Of a stretch of 49,152 nt of DNA, positions 25,986 through 35,078 are shown in pieces. The notes under the pieces were generated by a model, which saw nothing but the letters and a program-made list of their open reading frames with translations, ran no database searches and had not been told where the DNA came from. Position numbers and translations under genes: made by a program. This DNA is from RCC1774 sp050330855 (GTDB lineage Bacteria > Cyanobacteriota > Cyanobacteriia > Thermosynechococcales > Thermosynechococcaceae), in assembly GCA_050330855.1 (NCBI GenBank), contig JBHJNL010000179.1, forward strand, positions 1 to 49,152, written 5' to 3'. Each line of letters opens with the position of its first letter. Position 1 is the stretch's first letter.

Positions 25986-26522
25986 ATGACCGCTTCATCT
26001 TCTGAGCTGCCAACATACTGGCCCCTGCCGGACTGTTCTCTCGCTGCGTTTGTTGCTGCTAGTGCAACCATCATTGGTGATATTAAAATTGAATCAGGTG
26101 CGAGTATTTGGTATGGTGCTGTCCTGCGTGGCGATGTTGAACGCATTAGCGTCGGTGCCCATAGCAATATTCAAGATGGAGCCATTTGTCATGGCGATCC
26201 GGGGCAGCCCACCGTGATTGAAGACTACGTCACGGTGGGACACCGAGCCGTGGTTCACTCTGCCCACATTGAGTCCGGTTGCTTAATTGGCATTGGGGCC
26301 ATTATTCTCAATGGGGTTCGCATCGGTGCAGGCAGCATGATTGGGGCCGGGGCTGTGGTTTCTAAATCTGTACCACCGAGATCGCTATGGGTAGGGGTTC
26401 CTGCCAAGCCATTACGAGCCGTCAGCGATGGCGAAGCCGCAGAATTAATCGAACATGCCCGCCATTATGAACAATTAGCCTTAGTTCACAGCAATCGGGG
26501 CACAAATTTAGGATTTTGCTAG
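25986..26522 (+). CDS. Gamma-carbonic-anhydrase-like hexapeptide protein
   Basis: The 178-residue protein is a left-handed beta-helix of hexapeptide repeats (IGDIKIESGASIWYGAVLRGD and onward) with a C-terminal helix. The three histidines that bind metal in gamma-type carbonic anhydrases are present: His69 in ICHGD, and His86 and His91 in VGHRAVVH. Members include YrdA and PaaY-like proteins, and many show little or no carbonic anhydrase activity. It is not CcmM, as it lacks the RbcS-like repeats. Activity is therefore inferred only from the metal site. It is divergent from the TIGR02652 gene and appears monocistronic. Confidence 0.85.
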   Translation: MTASSSELPTYWPLPDCSLAAFVAASATIIGDIKIESGASIWYGAVLRGDVERISVGAHSNIQDGAICHGDPGQPTVIEDYVTVGHRAVVHSAHIESGCLIGIGAIILNGVRIGAGSMIGAGAVVSKSVPPRSLWVGVPAKPLRAVSDGEAAELIEHARHYEQLALVHSNRGTNLGFC

Positions 26523-26789
26523 TCGAAGATAGCGACTCTAGTGGCTGATTACCCCAACAGGTGGTTCCAGATCCTGGGGCTAATGTTGAATTGTTAACCT
26601 TACGGGGCATCATGAAAGCTAACGTTTTATCTTTTCGTCTTGCTTTTTGCAGAGAATGAGATAAAATCTCGATGCACAAATTGATGTGTGTTAGCCCTCG
26701 GCAGTGTAGGTAAATCTGCTGTTGTGCTTTATTGGCGGGGGAACCCGCACAGCGACGGAAACTATTGCAGTGCTAAAGGGGAAAGGTTT

Positions 26790-28169
26790 ATGCAACATCT
26801 ATTGAAACGGGTCGCCATTGGGGCAGTGGGTACGATCTCAGGTCCATTGTTCAGTCTGCAGTCCGTGGGTGCCTTTACCTTTGATCAACAAGAAGTCAGT
26901 CAAGAGAAATTTATTGCGATCGCAGTTCCCTTAGCCCAGGGCGATAATCATAACCTGCTCATTCTGGAGCAAATCTCTAGCGCCAAAAAATGCTGGCAAG
27001 AAGAGACAAATCAGCCCGGTGTGGTGGATCCATTGCTCTTGAACTTTGACTTTACGGGGATTTGTGGCCGCAGCACCGACAGTAATGGCTATTCGATTCG
27101 GGTCGGAGGTCAAGACCTCGGCATCGATTACCGATTGTCGGTGAGAAAACGCGGGGGCGCGTTCGCCTTAGTGGGCTATTCTGCCAAAGATACCCGTGCA
27201 CCAGAATTGATGATTGGCCGAACTACCCAGTCTGGATCTGGCTTTCTCAAAATTGAACTAGAACCGGGATGGCGATTTGCGAAGCGAGCCTACGATGGCA
27301 AAACCTTAGGGCATATTTATCTGGCCCGTGACAGTTTCCCGGCAGTGACTGATCCAATCGCACCGGAGCGTAGCCCCAAGGCAGACCCCGAAGTCGTGAT
27401 CGCTCAAGGGGCGGGGGCTGCACCAGAAGAAGGTGCTGGCAAACAAAATAAATCCAAGATCATTGCATCTGAGTCGGCTGATGCAAACGCCGCTAAGACT
27501 AGCGTGGCAAACCCTAGTAAAACCACTGCTCAGAAGCGCCGAGCTTCTTTCACAAAACCCATTAGCATCCCTGTACCGACGCCTGGGATCTCAACACCGA
27601 TTCGATCTGCGTCAGTTCCAAAAGCAAAGAGTATTGCGATTGCACCACCGCCAACCTCAAACAGAACGGCCAATACACCATTTACGACACCGATTCAAAT
27701 CCCGGTCCCAGAGCCGAATCAGACTCCACCCCAAGACTTCCCCCCAGCCCGTCAGTACCAAAGACCGGCTTCCAACTCATCCGATTTACCGGCTCTAGCG
27801 GCAGGGGTGTTGCCGGTTCCCAGTGGTGACATTCCGTCGGGAAGCGCCCCCGGTCGCGATGGTGTGTATCAAGGATTTTCGTCTAATGAGGTTCCTAAAG
27901 ATGGCAGTCCGCCAGCGCCGCCGATGCAGTTGGCCTCAGTGGCCTCTGCACCGTCACCCGCGCTGACCAGTCATCGCTATCGAGTGGTGGTGACCGCCAG
28001 TGGCTCTCAACAAAACCAGCTTCGTACCCTGGTCCCCGACGCCTTTCGGGCCAACTATCGCGGTCAATCTGTGCTCCAGGTGGGAGCCTACCGCAGCCAG
28101 CAAGAAGCCGACGAAATGCTAAATTTTCTATCGCAGAATGGCTTTAGCGGTGTATTAGACGAGCGCTAA
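26790..28169 (+). CDS. DUF3747 exported protein with C-terminal SPOR-like domain
   Basis: The ATG at 26790 (MQHLLKRVAIGAVG) is preceded by GGGGAAAGG and begins a signal peptide, so the upstream extension to 26688 is not used. The 459-residue protein has a DUF3747 domain at about 28-185 (AFTFDQQEVSQEKFIAIAVP, FDFTGICGRSTDSNGYSIR, GHIYLARDSFP). A long Pro/Ser/Thr/Ala-rich linker follows. The C-terminal 65 residues resemble a SPOR domain (HRYRVVVTAS, SVLQVGAYRSQQEADEML). SPOR domains bind denuded glycan strands at the septum, so a wall-associated role is likely (inference). The upstream gap 26523-26789 holds a GAGATAAAATCTC palindrome but no gene. Confidence 0.85.
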   Translation: MQHLLKRVAIGAVGTISGPLFSLQSVGAFTFDQQEVSQEKFIAIAVPLAQGDNHNLLILEQISSAKKCWQEETNQPGVVDPLLLNFDFTGICGRSTDSNGYSIRVGGQDLGIDYRLSVRKRGGAFALVGYSAKDTRAPELMIGRTTQSGSGFLKIELEPGWRFAKRAYDGKTLGHIYLARDSFPAVTDPIAPERSPKADPEVVIAQGAGAAPEEGAGKQNKSKIIASESADANAAKTSVANPSKTTAQKRRASFTKPISIPVPTPGISTPIRSASVPKAKSIAIAPPPTSNRTANTPFTTPIQIPVPEPNQTPPQDFPPARQYQRPASNSSDLPALAAGVLPVPSGDIPSGSAPGRDGVYQGFSSNEVPKDGSPPAPPMQLASVASAPSPALTSHRYRVVVTASGSQQNQLRTLVPDAFRANYRGQSVLQVGAYRSQQEADEMLNFLSQNGFSGVLDER

Positions 28170-28304
28170 TCTCGTTTGGGGTCGAAGCAGGGTGCTTGTT
28201 CTCTCCATCAATAGAGGCCGGATTCACCTGTGGGGTGGTCGCATTTGCGATCGCCAATGGGTTATCCTCTATAGCATCAAATACTGGCGTGCAGGAACAG
28301 AGGC

Positions 28305-29117
28305 ATGGATGAGCTGAGATCAGTTCTTGAGCTGGCAACCGAAGAAGAACTTCAGGATTTGACGGCAATTTTGTTCAAGCGCCGGTTTAATCCCCTCGAC
28401 TATCTCAATGGGGTCAGTCCAGACACCATCGAGTGTGGTGATCATCAGGGTTGGCTCACCGCCATTGAGCAGCGGTTTCGATTCTTAGCGGCGGATGGAA
28501 TGACGGTGCTCAAGGGGCAAACTGAATTTGTCACCTACCGGCAGACCCTGGTGCAGGTGTGTCGCTACCTGAAGCTGCGCTACTCCCCGACCTGGCAAAC
28601 GACAGAGCTAGAATCAGAGATCTTTCTGCATTTGGTGCGGCGCACCTGGAAACAGCTCCCTAGCCGAGAGCGGCAAGATTTAATGCACCGAATCAGTACT
28701 GCACTATCAACCTCATCCGCCGATCCCCTGCCCCTCAACTGCCAAGAAGATTCCCTCCGTTTATTTTTAGAAGGGGGCAGTGCGTTAGCCCTGAGTTCGG
28801 TCGTGAGACCCATGCTTTTGCGCCAAGTGGCGCGGCAGTTCACAGCCTATTTTGCCAGCTATCAGGCGGGTCGAGCCGCCGTTTCCCTCCAAGGACAAAT
28901 GGTGCTGCAAACGGCAAAAGAAGGGATGGCGCTTAGCGCGGCTCGGTATGGGGCATTGCGAAGTGCGTGTGTTGTGCTGGGTTCAGCGCTGTGGGCTGGA
29001 TTTGCCATTGATTTGGGGTGGCGGACTATCTCGACCAACTACAGTCGGGTCATCCCGATTATTTTTACGCTGGCTCAAATTCGCTTGATTCGAGGTGAGG
29101 TATACCAGCTTGCTTGA
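28305..29117 (+). CDS. YaaW/UPF0174-like protein
   Basis: The 270-residue protein begins MDELRSVLELATEEELQDLT, a pattern shared with YaaW-type proteins. It continues with a helical, mostly soluble region. Residues about 180-260 are more hydrophobic and small-residue-rich, with likely membrane-associated helices (YGALRSACVVLGSALWAGFA). Function of the family is unknown. Its 3' end overlaps the next gene by 23 bp, so it is probably co-transcribed with the Z-ISO homologue. The link between the two products is not understood. AGGAACAGAGG precedes the ATG. Confidence 0.65.
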   Translation: MDELRSVLELATEEELQDLTAILFKRRFNPLDYLNGVSPDTIECGDHQGWLTAIEQRFRFLAADGMTVLKGQTEFVTYRQTLVQVCRYLKLRYSPTWQTTELESEIFLHLVRRTWKQLPSRERQDLMHRISTALSTSSADPLPLNCQEDSLRLFLEGGSALALSSVVRPMLLRQVARQFTAYFASYQAGRAAVSLQGQMVLQTAKEGMALSAARYGALRSACVVLGSALWAGFAIDLGWRTISTNYSRVIPIIFTLAQIRLIRGEVYQLA

Positions 29118-29847
29118 TGTCGTGAATGCTCATCCCTGGGCAGCCCCTTCCCATTTCACGATGCTGGGCCTGCTGTTTGGATTTGCTATAGCCCACAGTG
29201 GTCTGGCCTCTCTCAGAATGTGGGCAGAAGAAAAGATTGGTGCCCGTGGGTATCGCGTAATCTTTGCGCTGGTGAGCATTAGCTTGGCCCTGGTCTTAAT
29301 TATTTACTTCTTGAATCACCGCTACGACGGGGTACGGCTGTGGCAAGTGCAGGGGATTCCGGGCATTAAACCCTTCGTCTGGATGCTCTCAGTCATTTCG
29401 TTCTTGTTTTTGTATCCTGCCACCTTCAATCTGCTCGAAATTGCCGCCATTCAAAAGCCCCAGGTTCACCTGTATGAAACCGGCATTATCAGAATCACGC
29501 GCCACCCTCAGATGGTGGGCCAAGTGATTTGGTGCGTTGCCCACGCCCTCTGGATTGGCTCTACCTTTACCCTCGCAACCTGCTTTGGGCTGGTGGGGTA
29601 CCATTTATTTGCCGTTTGGCATGGCGATCGCAGGTTAGCAAAACGCTATGGAGATGCTTTTACCGCCACGAAAGCGCGAACATCTGTGATTCCCTTTCTT
29701 GCAATTTGGCAGGGGCGACAAACGTTTGTGTGGACAGAGTTCTTGCGACCGTCTTATCTAGGCGTTGCCTTTTTCATCGGCTTAATTTGGTGGGCGCACC
29801 CTGCGATGATGCTTGGAGCGATGAAAGTTAGTTTGCTGGTTCAGTGA
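29095..29847 (+). CDS. Z-ISO: 15-cis-zeta-carotene isomerase homologue (NnrU family)
   Basis: The 250-residue membrane protein has about six helices and belongs to the NnrU family. It shows the features of plant and cyanobacterial Z-ISO: GFAIAHSGLASLRMW near residue 28-42, FLFLYPATFNLLEIAAIQ, and TRHPQMVGQVIWCVAHALWI at about 142-161. Z-ISO isomerises the 15-cis bond of tri-cis-zeta-carotene, using heme b held by histidines. His residues are kept in the conserved blocks. The start is GTG at 29095 inside the previous gene; a GTG at 29122, after that gene's stop, is an alternative. Cotranscription with the YaaW-like gene is likely. Confidence 0.85.
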   Translation: MRYTSLLDVVNAHPWAAPSHFTMLGLLFGFAIAHSGLASLRMWAEEKIGARGYRVIFALVSISLALVLIIYFLNHRYDGVRLWQVQGIPGIKPFVWMLSVISFLFLYPATFNLLEIAAIQKPQVHLYETGIIRITRHPQMVGQVIWCVAHALWIGSTFTLATCFGLVGYHLFAVWHGDRRLAKRYGDAFTATKARTSVIPFLAIWQGRQTFVWTEFLRPSYLGVAFFIGLIWWAHPAMMLGAMKVSLLVQ

Positions 29848-29850
29848 GCA

Positions 29851-30462
29851 ATGCTCTTAATCACAAAGAGTACTGTGGCAACTTCCGAAATTTTATGCCA
29901 CGTTAGAGGTCACTCTTCAGCTTGTGCGATTGTGTTTGAACAACAGGCTCCGATATCTTCTCAGCCCCAACGGCTAGGCTCTGTTTTGCAGGCAGCAGGT
30001 TTGCTTTCAGCTTCTCAGCTAGAAGTTGCGCTATGGGATCAGACCCTCTACTGGGATCTCCGACTCGGAGAGATCCTCGATCTACATGGCTGGGTCAATC
30101 AACAAACCTCTGACTTTTTCGTCACCCATTTTTTGACAACCCAAGTGGAGCCAGAGCAGCATCGACTGGGATTCTATCTCAAAGAAGCATCGCTTCTGAG
30201 CAATGAGCAGATTTTAACTATCGTAGAGCAGCAGCTTCAGAGCCATTATAAATTCGGAGAATTGGCAGTTCAAAGCGGTTGGCTACAGCAACAAACGTTA
30301 GATTTTTTACTCATGCATCTTTTTCCTTCTGTAGAGTCATCCCCATTGAGCGAAGCATCTCCGTTACTAAAAACACCGTCCATCGTGATTCCTCATTTTG
30401 AGTCAAAGTCAACGGTTCTCCAGCTTGAACAGAACCCTGATGCTTGGGTGAGCTGGGTATAG
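29851..30462 (+). CDS. Hypothetical protein with duplicated GspE-N-like repeat
   Basis: The 203-residue protein has two similar segments. The first, at about 41-92, starts RLGSVLQAAGLLSASQLEVA and ends with RLGEILDLHGWVNQQTSDFF. The second, at about 104-153, starts RLGFYLKEASLLSNEQILTI and ends with KFGELAVQSGWLQQQTLDFL. The pattern recalls the helical N-terminal domain of type II secretion ATPases (MshEN-like) and is common in short cyanobacterial proteins of unknown function. Some MshEN domains bind cyclic di-GMP; the key residues are not clear here. It starts 3 bp after the Z-ISO stop and may be part of that operon. Confidence 0.65.
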   Translation: MLLITKSTVATSEILCHVRGHSSACAIVFEQQAPISSQPQRLGSVLQAAGLLSASQLEVALWDQTLYWDLRLGEILDLHGWVNQQTSDFFVTHFLTTQVEPEQHRLGFYLKEASLLSNEQILTIVEQQLQSHYKFGELAVQSGWLQQQTLDFLLMHLFPSVESSPLSEASPLLKTPSIVIPHFESKSTVLQLEQNPDAWVSWV

Positions 30463-30565
30463 CTGACTTTTCCTGCTAAGTCCTACAGCCTATATTAGAC
30501 AAGTCTTCTGCCGCCATGGTCAAGTTAACGATAAAGTAGCCTCAACGCGACTAACCCAGGAGGGG

Positions 30566-30912
30566 ATGATGGAGACAGCCCGGCATGATCAGAATTTTGG
30601 CAATTGCCAGCTAGGCGATCAACGCTTGCCCCGTCGTGCCCATAACATTGGTCAAGCCCTGAGCGAAAAATTTGGTCAGGGACTATCACAGTCTTTGGGG
30701 TCCACTTCAGACTTCAAACGAGCTTATGAGTTTTCGCCAATGGCAAAACCAGCTTTGAGATCTTGATTACCCCTCACTGCAAGCGGATGACCACCGCAGC
30801 GAGTGAACTCCCCATGATTTTAAGTGTTAATGAATTGACTCATATAGTCTGGCAAGGGATAGACTCCGGTGCCCCAATTTTGGTGCCGCTGCAGAGGCAC
30901 CAAAATTCGTGA
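30566..30912 (+). pseudogene. Remnant of IS4/Tn5-type transposase, frameshifted and truncated
   Basis: MMETARHDQNFGNCQLGDQR starts the N-terminal DNA-binding module of IS4/Tn5-like transposases and carries on to SLGSTSDFKRAYEF near 30735. The homologous line continues in another frame as FANGKTSFEILITPHCKRM and ELPMILSVNELTHI, ending at a TGA at 30910-30912. The catalytic DDE region is absent. AGGAGG precedes the ATG. It is thus a dead 5' fragment. The flanks (30463-30565 and 30913-30999) hold no other recognisable gene and no clear terminal repeat. Confidence 0.7.
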
Positions 30913-30999
30913 GTTATGACACCCCTCGAAGGTGTCCCTGTGCGTGTCCCTCACCTCTCTCACTTCAGTACAATAGACTAGGACCGCTCTACCGATACC

Positions 31000-31902
31000 A
31001 TGCTTCAGGATACCCCCGATCTCATCATCTACGCTCAGCACGGATGGGCTGACGATCACCGCCACATGGAGTATCTGGCGGGTCAGTTGGCAACGCCGAA
31101 GACACAAATCATTGCGCCGAATTTGGGCTACTGGCGCACTTGGCTGCGGATTGCGCCCTTGATTGATCGAGTCGATGCGATCGCAACCCAAACCCTCACC
31201 CAACATCCCCACACCCCTATGCACATCATCGGGCACTCAATGGGGGGCTTAATCTGGTTAGAGGTTCTGCACCGTCACCCCGAATGGTGGCCTCAAGTGA
31301 AATCATTAACCCTGGTGGGTTCCCCTGTTGGTGGCGCTGATTTAGCCCGCATCATTGATCCCTTGGGCTGGGGGATTGGCATTGCTAGAGATTTGGGGAA
31401 AAGTCGGAGAGTGATTGGAGATGCGATCGCATCCAAAATTCCCACCCTTATCATCAGAGGCAACATTAATGGCGGCAGTGACGGCACCATCACCAACGGC
31501 TCGACCCAACTTCGCCATGCCGCCGTAGTAGAGCTACCTGGAATCAATCACCCCGCCCTGCGGCATCACATCCAAGTCTCTGATACCATCAGAAACTTTT
31601 GGCAAGACCCCACCCAATTTCAATGTGAGACCTGTGATGTTACCGCCCAACTAATCCAACAATTGCAGGCCATTGAAGGGATGACCGACGCCCATCAACG
31701 CGACTTCTACCGCGCTAAAGCTTGGCTAAAGCTTCCCAACGGCATTACCCTGTGCACTTGGAAGAATCCCTTGGGGATACCCCATATTTTTGTTGCCTCA
31801 CCCCAGGGAGAATATCTCTATGGCGGCTTTGTCGGGTGGCTGCATATCAAACCCTTCTGGAACGCCCTCACCGCAATTAAGCACGAATATAGAACCTCCT
31901 AA
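31000..31902 (+). CDS. Alpha/beta-hydrolase
   Basis: The 300-residue protein has an alpha/beta-hydrolase core. An oxyanion-side motif is at AQHGWADDHR (12-21). The nucleophile elbow GHSMGG has Ser80. A probable acid lies in RGNINGGSDGTI near residue 155-166, and His lies in GINHPALRHH around 184-193. A C-terminal extension of about 100 residues follows (IQQLQAIEGMTDAHQRDFYR). It lacks a signal peptide and is therefore cytosolic. Lipase, esterase and thioesterase are all possible. It overlaps the convergent smtB by 4 bp. Confidence 0.8.
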   Translation: MLQDTPDLIIYAQHGWADDHRHMEYLAGQLATPKTQIIAPNLGYWRTWLRIAPLIDRVDAIATQTLTQHPHTPMHIIGHSMGGLIWLEVLHRHPEWWPQVKSLTLVGSPVGGADLARIIDPLGWGIGIARDLGKSRRVIGDAIASKIPTLIIRGNINGGSDGTITNGSTQLRHAAVVELPGINHPALRHHIQVSDTIRNFWQDPTQFQCETCDVTAQLIQQLQAIEGMTDAHQRDFYRAKAWLKLPNGITLCTWKNPLGIPHIFVASPQGEYLYGGFVGWLHIKPFWNALTAIKHEYRTS

Positions 31903-32285
31903 ACCTCATCAAGATGATCGGCAACGGCGTTGTAAAGATCTAATACATGCTGATCGTCTAAATAGTAATAAACGTGGCGTCCTTGCTTTCGATAGCCCAC
32001 CAGTCGCACTGCTTTAAGCGATCGCAACTGATGCGACACCGCAGACTCACTCATCCCTAAAAGGGCAGCTAAATCCCCCACGCAGACCTCTTGTGCAGCT
32101 AACACCGACAAGATTCGGAGTCGACTGGCATCTCCTAACAGACTAAAAAACTCAGCCATGCGCTGCGCTTTATCAACCGCCAAGACCTCGCCAGAGGGCT
32201 TCAGCCCATCATGCCGATCATCGCAAACAGGCACAACCTCTGTCACGTCAGACAGACGTGCCTCAGACTTGGGTGACTTAGACAT
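31899..32285 (-). CDS. smtB: Zinc-responsive ArsR-family repressor SmtB
   Basis: The ATG at 32285 (MSKSPKSEARLSDV) is chosen for its AAGGAT Shine-Dalgarno; an upstream GTG and an ATG at 32315 are open but have none. The 128-residue protein is a winged-helix ArsR repressor with EVCVGDLAALLGMSESAVSH and a recognition region RSLKAVRLVGYRKQGRHVYY. The helix-5 zinc site of SmtB is kept as Asp-x-His in LDDQH and His-x-x-Glu in DHLDE. The alpha-3N Cys is kept in EVCVGD. Zinc binding releases the repressor from the smtA operator. Divergent orientation to smtA and the palindrome between them match the Synechococcus smt locus. Confidence 0.92.
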   Translation of the reverse strand: MSKSPKSEARLSDVTEVVPVCDDRHDGLKPSGEVLAVDKAQRMAEFFSLLGDASRLRILSVLAAQEVCVGDLAALLGMSESAVSHQLRSLKAVRLVGYRKQGRHVYYYLDDQHVLDLYNAVADHLDEV

Positions 32286-32323
32286 ACAGGCATCCTTAAC
32301 CCAGACAGGTTTCATAATATAAG

Positions 32324-32353
32324 TTGACACATGAACAGATGTTCATGTATATT
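32324..32353 (+). promoter_or_regulatory. smtA promoter with SmtB operator in the spacer
   Basis: A -35 box TTGACA (32324-32329) and a -10 box TATATT (32348-32353) are 18 bp apart. The space is filled by a perfect palindrome, ACATGAACA-GA-TGTTCATGT (32329-32348). This is the 12-2-12 type operator of ArsR/SmtB repressors. Repressor binding would block the polymerase directly. Confidence 0.85.
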
Positions 32354-32397
32354 GATTGTATACCAACCCTGCGCTATTGTCGCAAAGGAGACTCTGT

Positions 32398-32559
32398 ATG
32401 ACTGCTGTTAGTCAAATGAAATGCGCTTGTCCCTCTTGTCTTTGCATCGTAGATCTCAAGGATGCCGTGATGACAAATGACAAGCCCTACTGCAGCGATG
32501 CCTGCGCCCAAGGCCACCCTCAAGGGGCCGGATGCGGTCATACTGGGTGTGGGTGCTAA
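32398..32559 (+). CDS. smtA: Bacterial metallothionein SmtA
   Basis: The 53-residue protein has nine cysteines (9, 11, 14, 16, 32, 36, 46, 51, 53) in the order known for SmtA: KCACPSCLC, YCSDAC and a final GCGHTGCGC. His40 and His48 correspond to the zinc-binding histidines. SmtA binds about four Zn(II) ions and buffers Zn and Cd in the cytosol. AAAGGAG lies 9 nt before the ATG. Expression should be induced by zinc through SmtB. The start at 32398 is preferred over an open frame from 32356. Confidence 0.95.
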   Translation: MTAVSQMKCACPSCLCIVDLKDAVMTNDKPYCSDACAQGHPQGAGCGHTGCGC

Positions 32560-32572
32560 TGGGACTGCATGA

Positions 32573-33043
32573 ATGACTGAAGAGAAGACAAAGCCCGACT
32601 CGAATAGTGCGCCACTGCCTGGGCCTGGGGTCGGGTTTACCTTTTTGTATTACTTCAGCATGAGCATCGTCATTGTGCTGCTGGCGGCGCAGGGTATCGA
32701 TCTGCCGATTGGCTCAGTAGAGCTGTATCGCGATGGCATTGTCTTGGGCTTGCTGGTTGGTGGGGCGGGGGTTTACTTTAATCGCACCGCCAGTTTTGAG
32801 ATTTACGATCAAGATTCATCCCGTTTGCAGCATCAGCTTGAGCAGAGTTTGGCTGATATGAGATTTGAGTTAGATGCCGATGCAACAGAGCAGCAAGAGC
32901 ATTACGCTGTGTATCGCCGTTCGGGTCTAGCAAGACTATTTTCGGGGTCAGTCTTCGTTGCCCGTCGTCCCACAGAGACCCAGATTGTCAGTCGGGCATC
33001 GATACTTCGGCAGCTACAGAAGACACTCATAATCACTGATTAA
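32573..33043 (+). CDS. Conserved hypothetical membrane protein, two helices
   Basis: The 156-residue protein starts 13 bp after smtA. After a charged lead of about 20 residues there are two hydrophobic segments (FLYYFSMSIVIVLLAAQG about 24-41, and GIVLGLLVGGAGVYFN about 55-70). A soluble C-terminal half follows with a charged helix (QHQLEQSLADMRFELDADAT) and a small beta-like part. I do not recognise its family. Co-transcription with smtA is possible, but no metal-binding motif is seen. Confidence 0.65.
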   Translation: MTEEKTKPDSNSAPLPGPGVGFTFLYYFSMSIVIVLLAAQGIDLPIGSVELYRDGIVLGLLVGGAGVYFNRTASFEIYDQDSSRLQHQLEQSLADMRFELDADATEQQEHYAVYRRSGLARLFSGSVFVARRPTETQIVSRASILRQLQKTLIITD

Positions 33044-33137
33044 TCTGCCAAATCTGTCAAATATTTGTAATAATGGCCTCGTCTGATTGTTATGCAACGA
33101 TCGGATCAAGTTTCCTATTGATTGTGAGTCTGTCCCA

Positions 33138-34985
33138 ATGCTGCCCAAAGATATCATGTCTGTGCAACACCGTTCCCTCAAGGCGCTCATGGCTGTTGGG
33201 CTAAGTTGTGGCGTTGTTGTTAATCAGATCGCTGTGGCAATGGGACGAGAGGTTCAAGTCTCTGAAACAGCCACCTCGCAGCTTGTCGCTCAGAAAAAAA
33301 CATCTCCCACACCCTCCACCCAAAAATCAAGCCAAAAATCAAAGCCATCCCCAAAAACCCAGCAAAAGTCGAAGCCACTCTCTAAGCAGGCTATCCAAAA
33401 GCTCAATCAACTGATGCAGCAGGGGGTGCAAAGACAACAGCAAAGAGACTATGCGGGGGCTGCTCAGATTTATACCCAAGTGTTGGGCATTGACGCCAAT
33501 TATCGACCCGCTTACCTGGGTCGTGCTCTCGCCCTGTGGAGCACCAAAGATCTTCAAGGTGCTAGCCAAGACTATAGTCAAGCCATTCGGCTAGATGCAA
33601 AAGATGCCGTCGCCTTTCGCAATAGAGGGGCCATTCATTCTCTCCAAGGCAAAACTACTGAAGCTCTAGGGGACTACAACCAAGCCATTAGTCTCGACAA
33701 CACCAATACAGAAGCGATTCTTAACCGAGGACAGCTTTATTCTGCCTTGAATCAATACCCGGCAGCGGTTCAAGATTACAGTCGAGTCACTGCGCTGCAA
33801 CCTGATTCAGCGCAGGCATTTTTTAATCGTGCGATCGCATACGGTTCACTTAAAAACGATGCTGCTGCAGTCTCAGACTACAGTCGAGCCATTCAGCTCG
33901 ATCCCAGCTATGGTGCCGCCTACTATAATCGGGGCCTTTTATACGACCGCCAAAAGGCCTTTCAGCAAGCGTTAGAAGACTTTAGCCAAGCCATTCGGAT
34001 TAATCCGCGAGACACAACGGCCTACCAAAACCGGGGACGCATTGCGCTGAGTCTAGGTCAAAGTCAAGCAGCCCTCGAAGACTTTGGGCAGGCCATTGCC
34101 CTAAATCCCAATGATGCCAGCAGCTATTTCAGGCGTGGATTTGCCTACAGCTCCATTAATAAATCTCTAAACTATCGACAGGCAGCAGTGGCAGACTATA
34201 CAAAGGCGCTATCGATAGATCCAGCCTTTGTCAATGCCTACGTCAATCGCGGTAATCTTCAGTTGATTTCTGGGTTTTATACCAAGGCGCTGCTTGATTA
34301 CTCGCAGGCCATTCAGCTCGACCCTCAAAACGTGACGGCGCTCCACAATAGAGGTCGGGTTAATGCCGTTCTACGGCGGCGTCAGGCCTCCCTTGATGAC
34401 TATCAACAGGCCGCTATTCTCTATCAGCAGCAGGGGAATACGGTTGAATATAGCCAAGTTCTTGAACAAATTCGGTGGCTAAGACAGTCACTAGGGGCAA
34501 GACCAGAACCCGCCGGGAGTCCTGCTCTGCAGCCTTCAGCGCGGCCGATCAGGCCAGTCACGCCACCCACAGCCCAGCCTCCCAATCGTCCTACATTCGC
34601 TTCGCCACCAGTTGCTCCGTCTACCGCTTCTCCGTCTACAGCACCCACCACTGCACCGCAGCCTGCCACCGCAGCGCCGACAACCTCTCCGCTAGCACCG
34701 GCAATGCCGCAGCCTGCTACAGCAGCGCCGACACCCGGCTTAGTTCCAAGGCCAACCACTGTAGTATCGCCAACCGCACCTTCTGTAGCACCTAAACCGG
34801 CCTCTAAGCCGACGGCACCTGGCACGACGACATCGCCAAATAGTAGTAAGGTGGGTGCGCCCACGGCTGTTCCCGCAGCGCCCGGTAGCGACACGCCCAC
34901 AAACCCCCCTTTCGCACCACAAGCGCCTGCTCAAACAGCTCCGACAGGTTCACCGCAAAAATCGCAGAAAACATCTAAGGCGTAG
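33138..34985 (+). CDS. Exported TPR-repeat protein with proline/threonine/alanine-rich tail
   Basis: The ATG at 33138 (MLPKDIMSVQHRSLK) was chosen; the ATG at 33156 (MSVQHRSLKALMAVG) is as likely, and a TTG at 33087 less so. None has a clear Shine-Dalgarno. A signal-peptide-like segment follows. Next is a basic low-complexity stretch rich in K, S, P and Q, then about ten tetratricopeptide repeats (motifs such as AYYNRGLLYDRQKAFQQAL and ending IQLDPQ) to around residue 440. The last 160 residues are low-complexity P/T/A/S. TPRs form a binding superhelix; the partner is unknown. The protein is probably periplasmic or membrane-anchored. Confidence 0.8.
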   Translation: MLPKDIMSVQHRSLKALMAVGLSCGVVVNQIAVAMGREVQVSETATSQLVAQKKTSPTPSTQKSSQKSKPSPKTQQKSKPLSKQAIQKLNQLMQQGVQRQQQRDYAGAAQIYTQVLGIDANYRPAYLGRALALWSTKDLQGASQDYSQAIRLDAKDAVAFRNRGAIHSLQGKTTEALGDYNQAISLDNTNTEAILNRGQLYSALNQYPAAVQDYSRVTALQPDSAQAFFNRAIAYGSLKNDAAAVSDYSRAIQLDPSYGAAYYNRGLLYDRQKAFQQALEDFSQAIRINPRDTTAYQNRGRIALSLGQSQAALEDFGQAIALNPNDASSYFRRGFAYSSINKSLNYRQAAVADYTKALSIDPAFVNAYVNRGNLQLISGFYTKALLDYSQAIQLDPQNVTALHNRGRVNAVLRRRQASLDDYQQAAILYQQQGNTVEYSQVLEQIRWLRQSLGARPEPAGSPALQPSARPIRPVTPPTAQPPNRPTFASPPVAPSTASPSTAPTTAPQPATAAPTTSPLAPAMPQPATAAPTPGLVPRPTTVVSPTAPSVAPKPASKPTAPGTTTSPNSSKVGAPTAVPAAPGSDTPTNPPFAPQAPAQTAPTGSPQKSQKTSKA

Positions 34986-35078
34986 GGGAGTCAATTCCTG
35001 ATCCTGTTTTGGGTCTTAGATAGCCTCTGATGACAGGGGATTTTGTACAATGCCACTCAGTGCAGCAGAAATACCCCT

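Noticed and set aside
34424..34900. Glycine/alanine-rich minus-strand frame
   Set aside because: Shadow of the proline/threonine/alanine-rich tail of the TPR protein.
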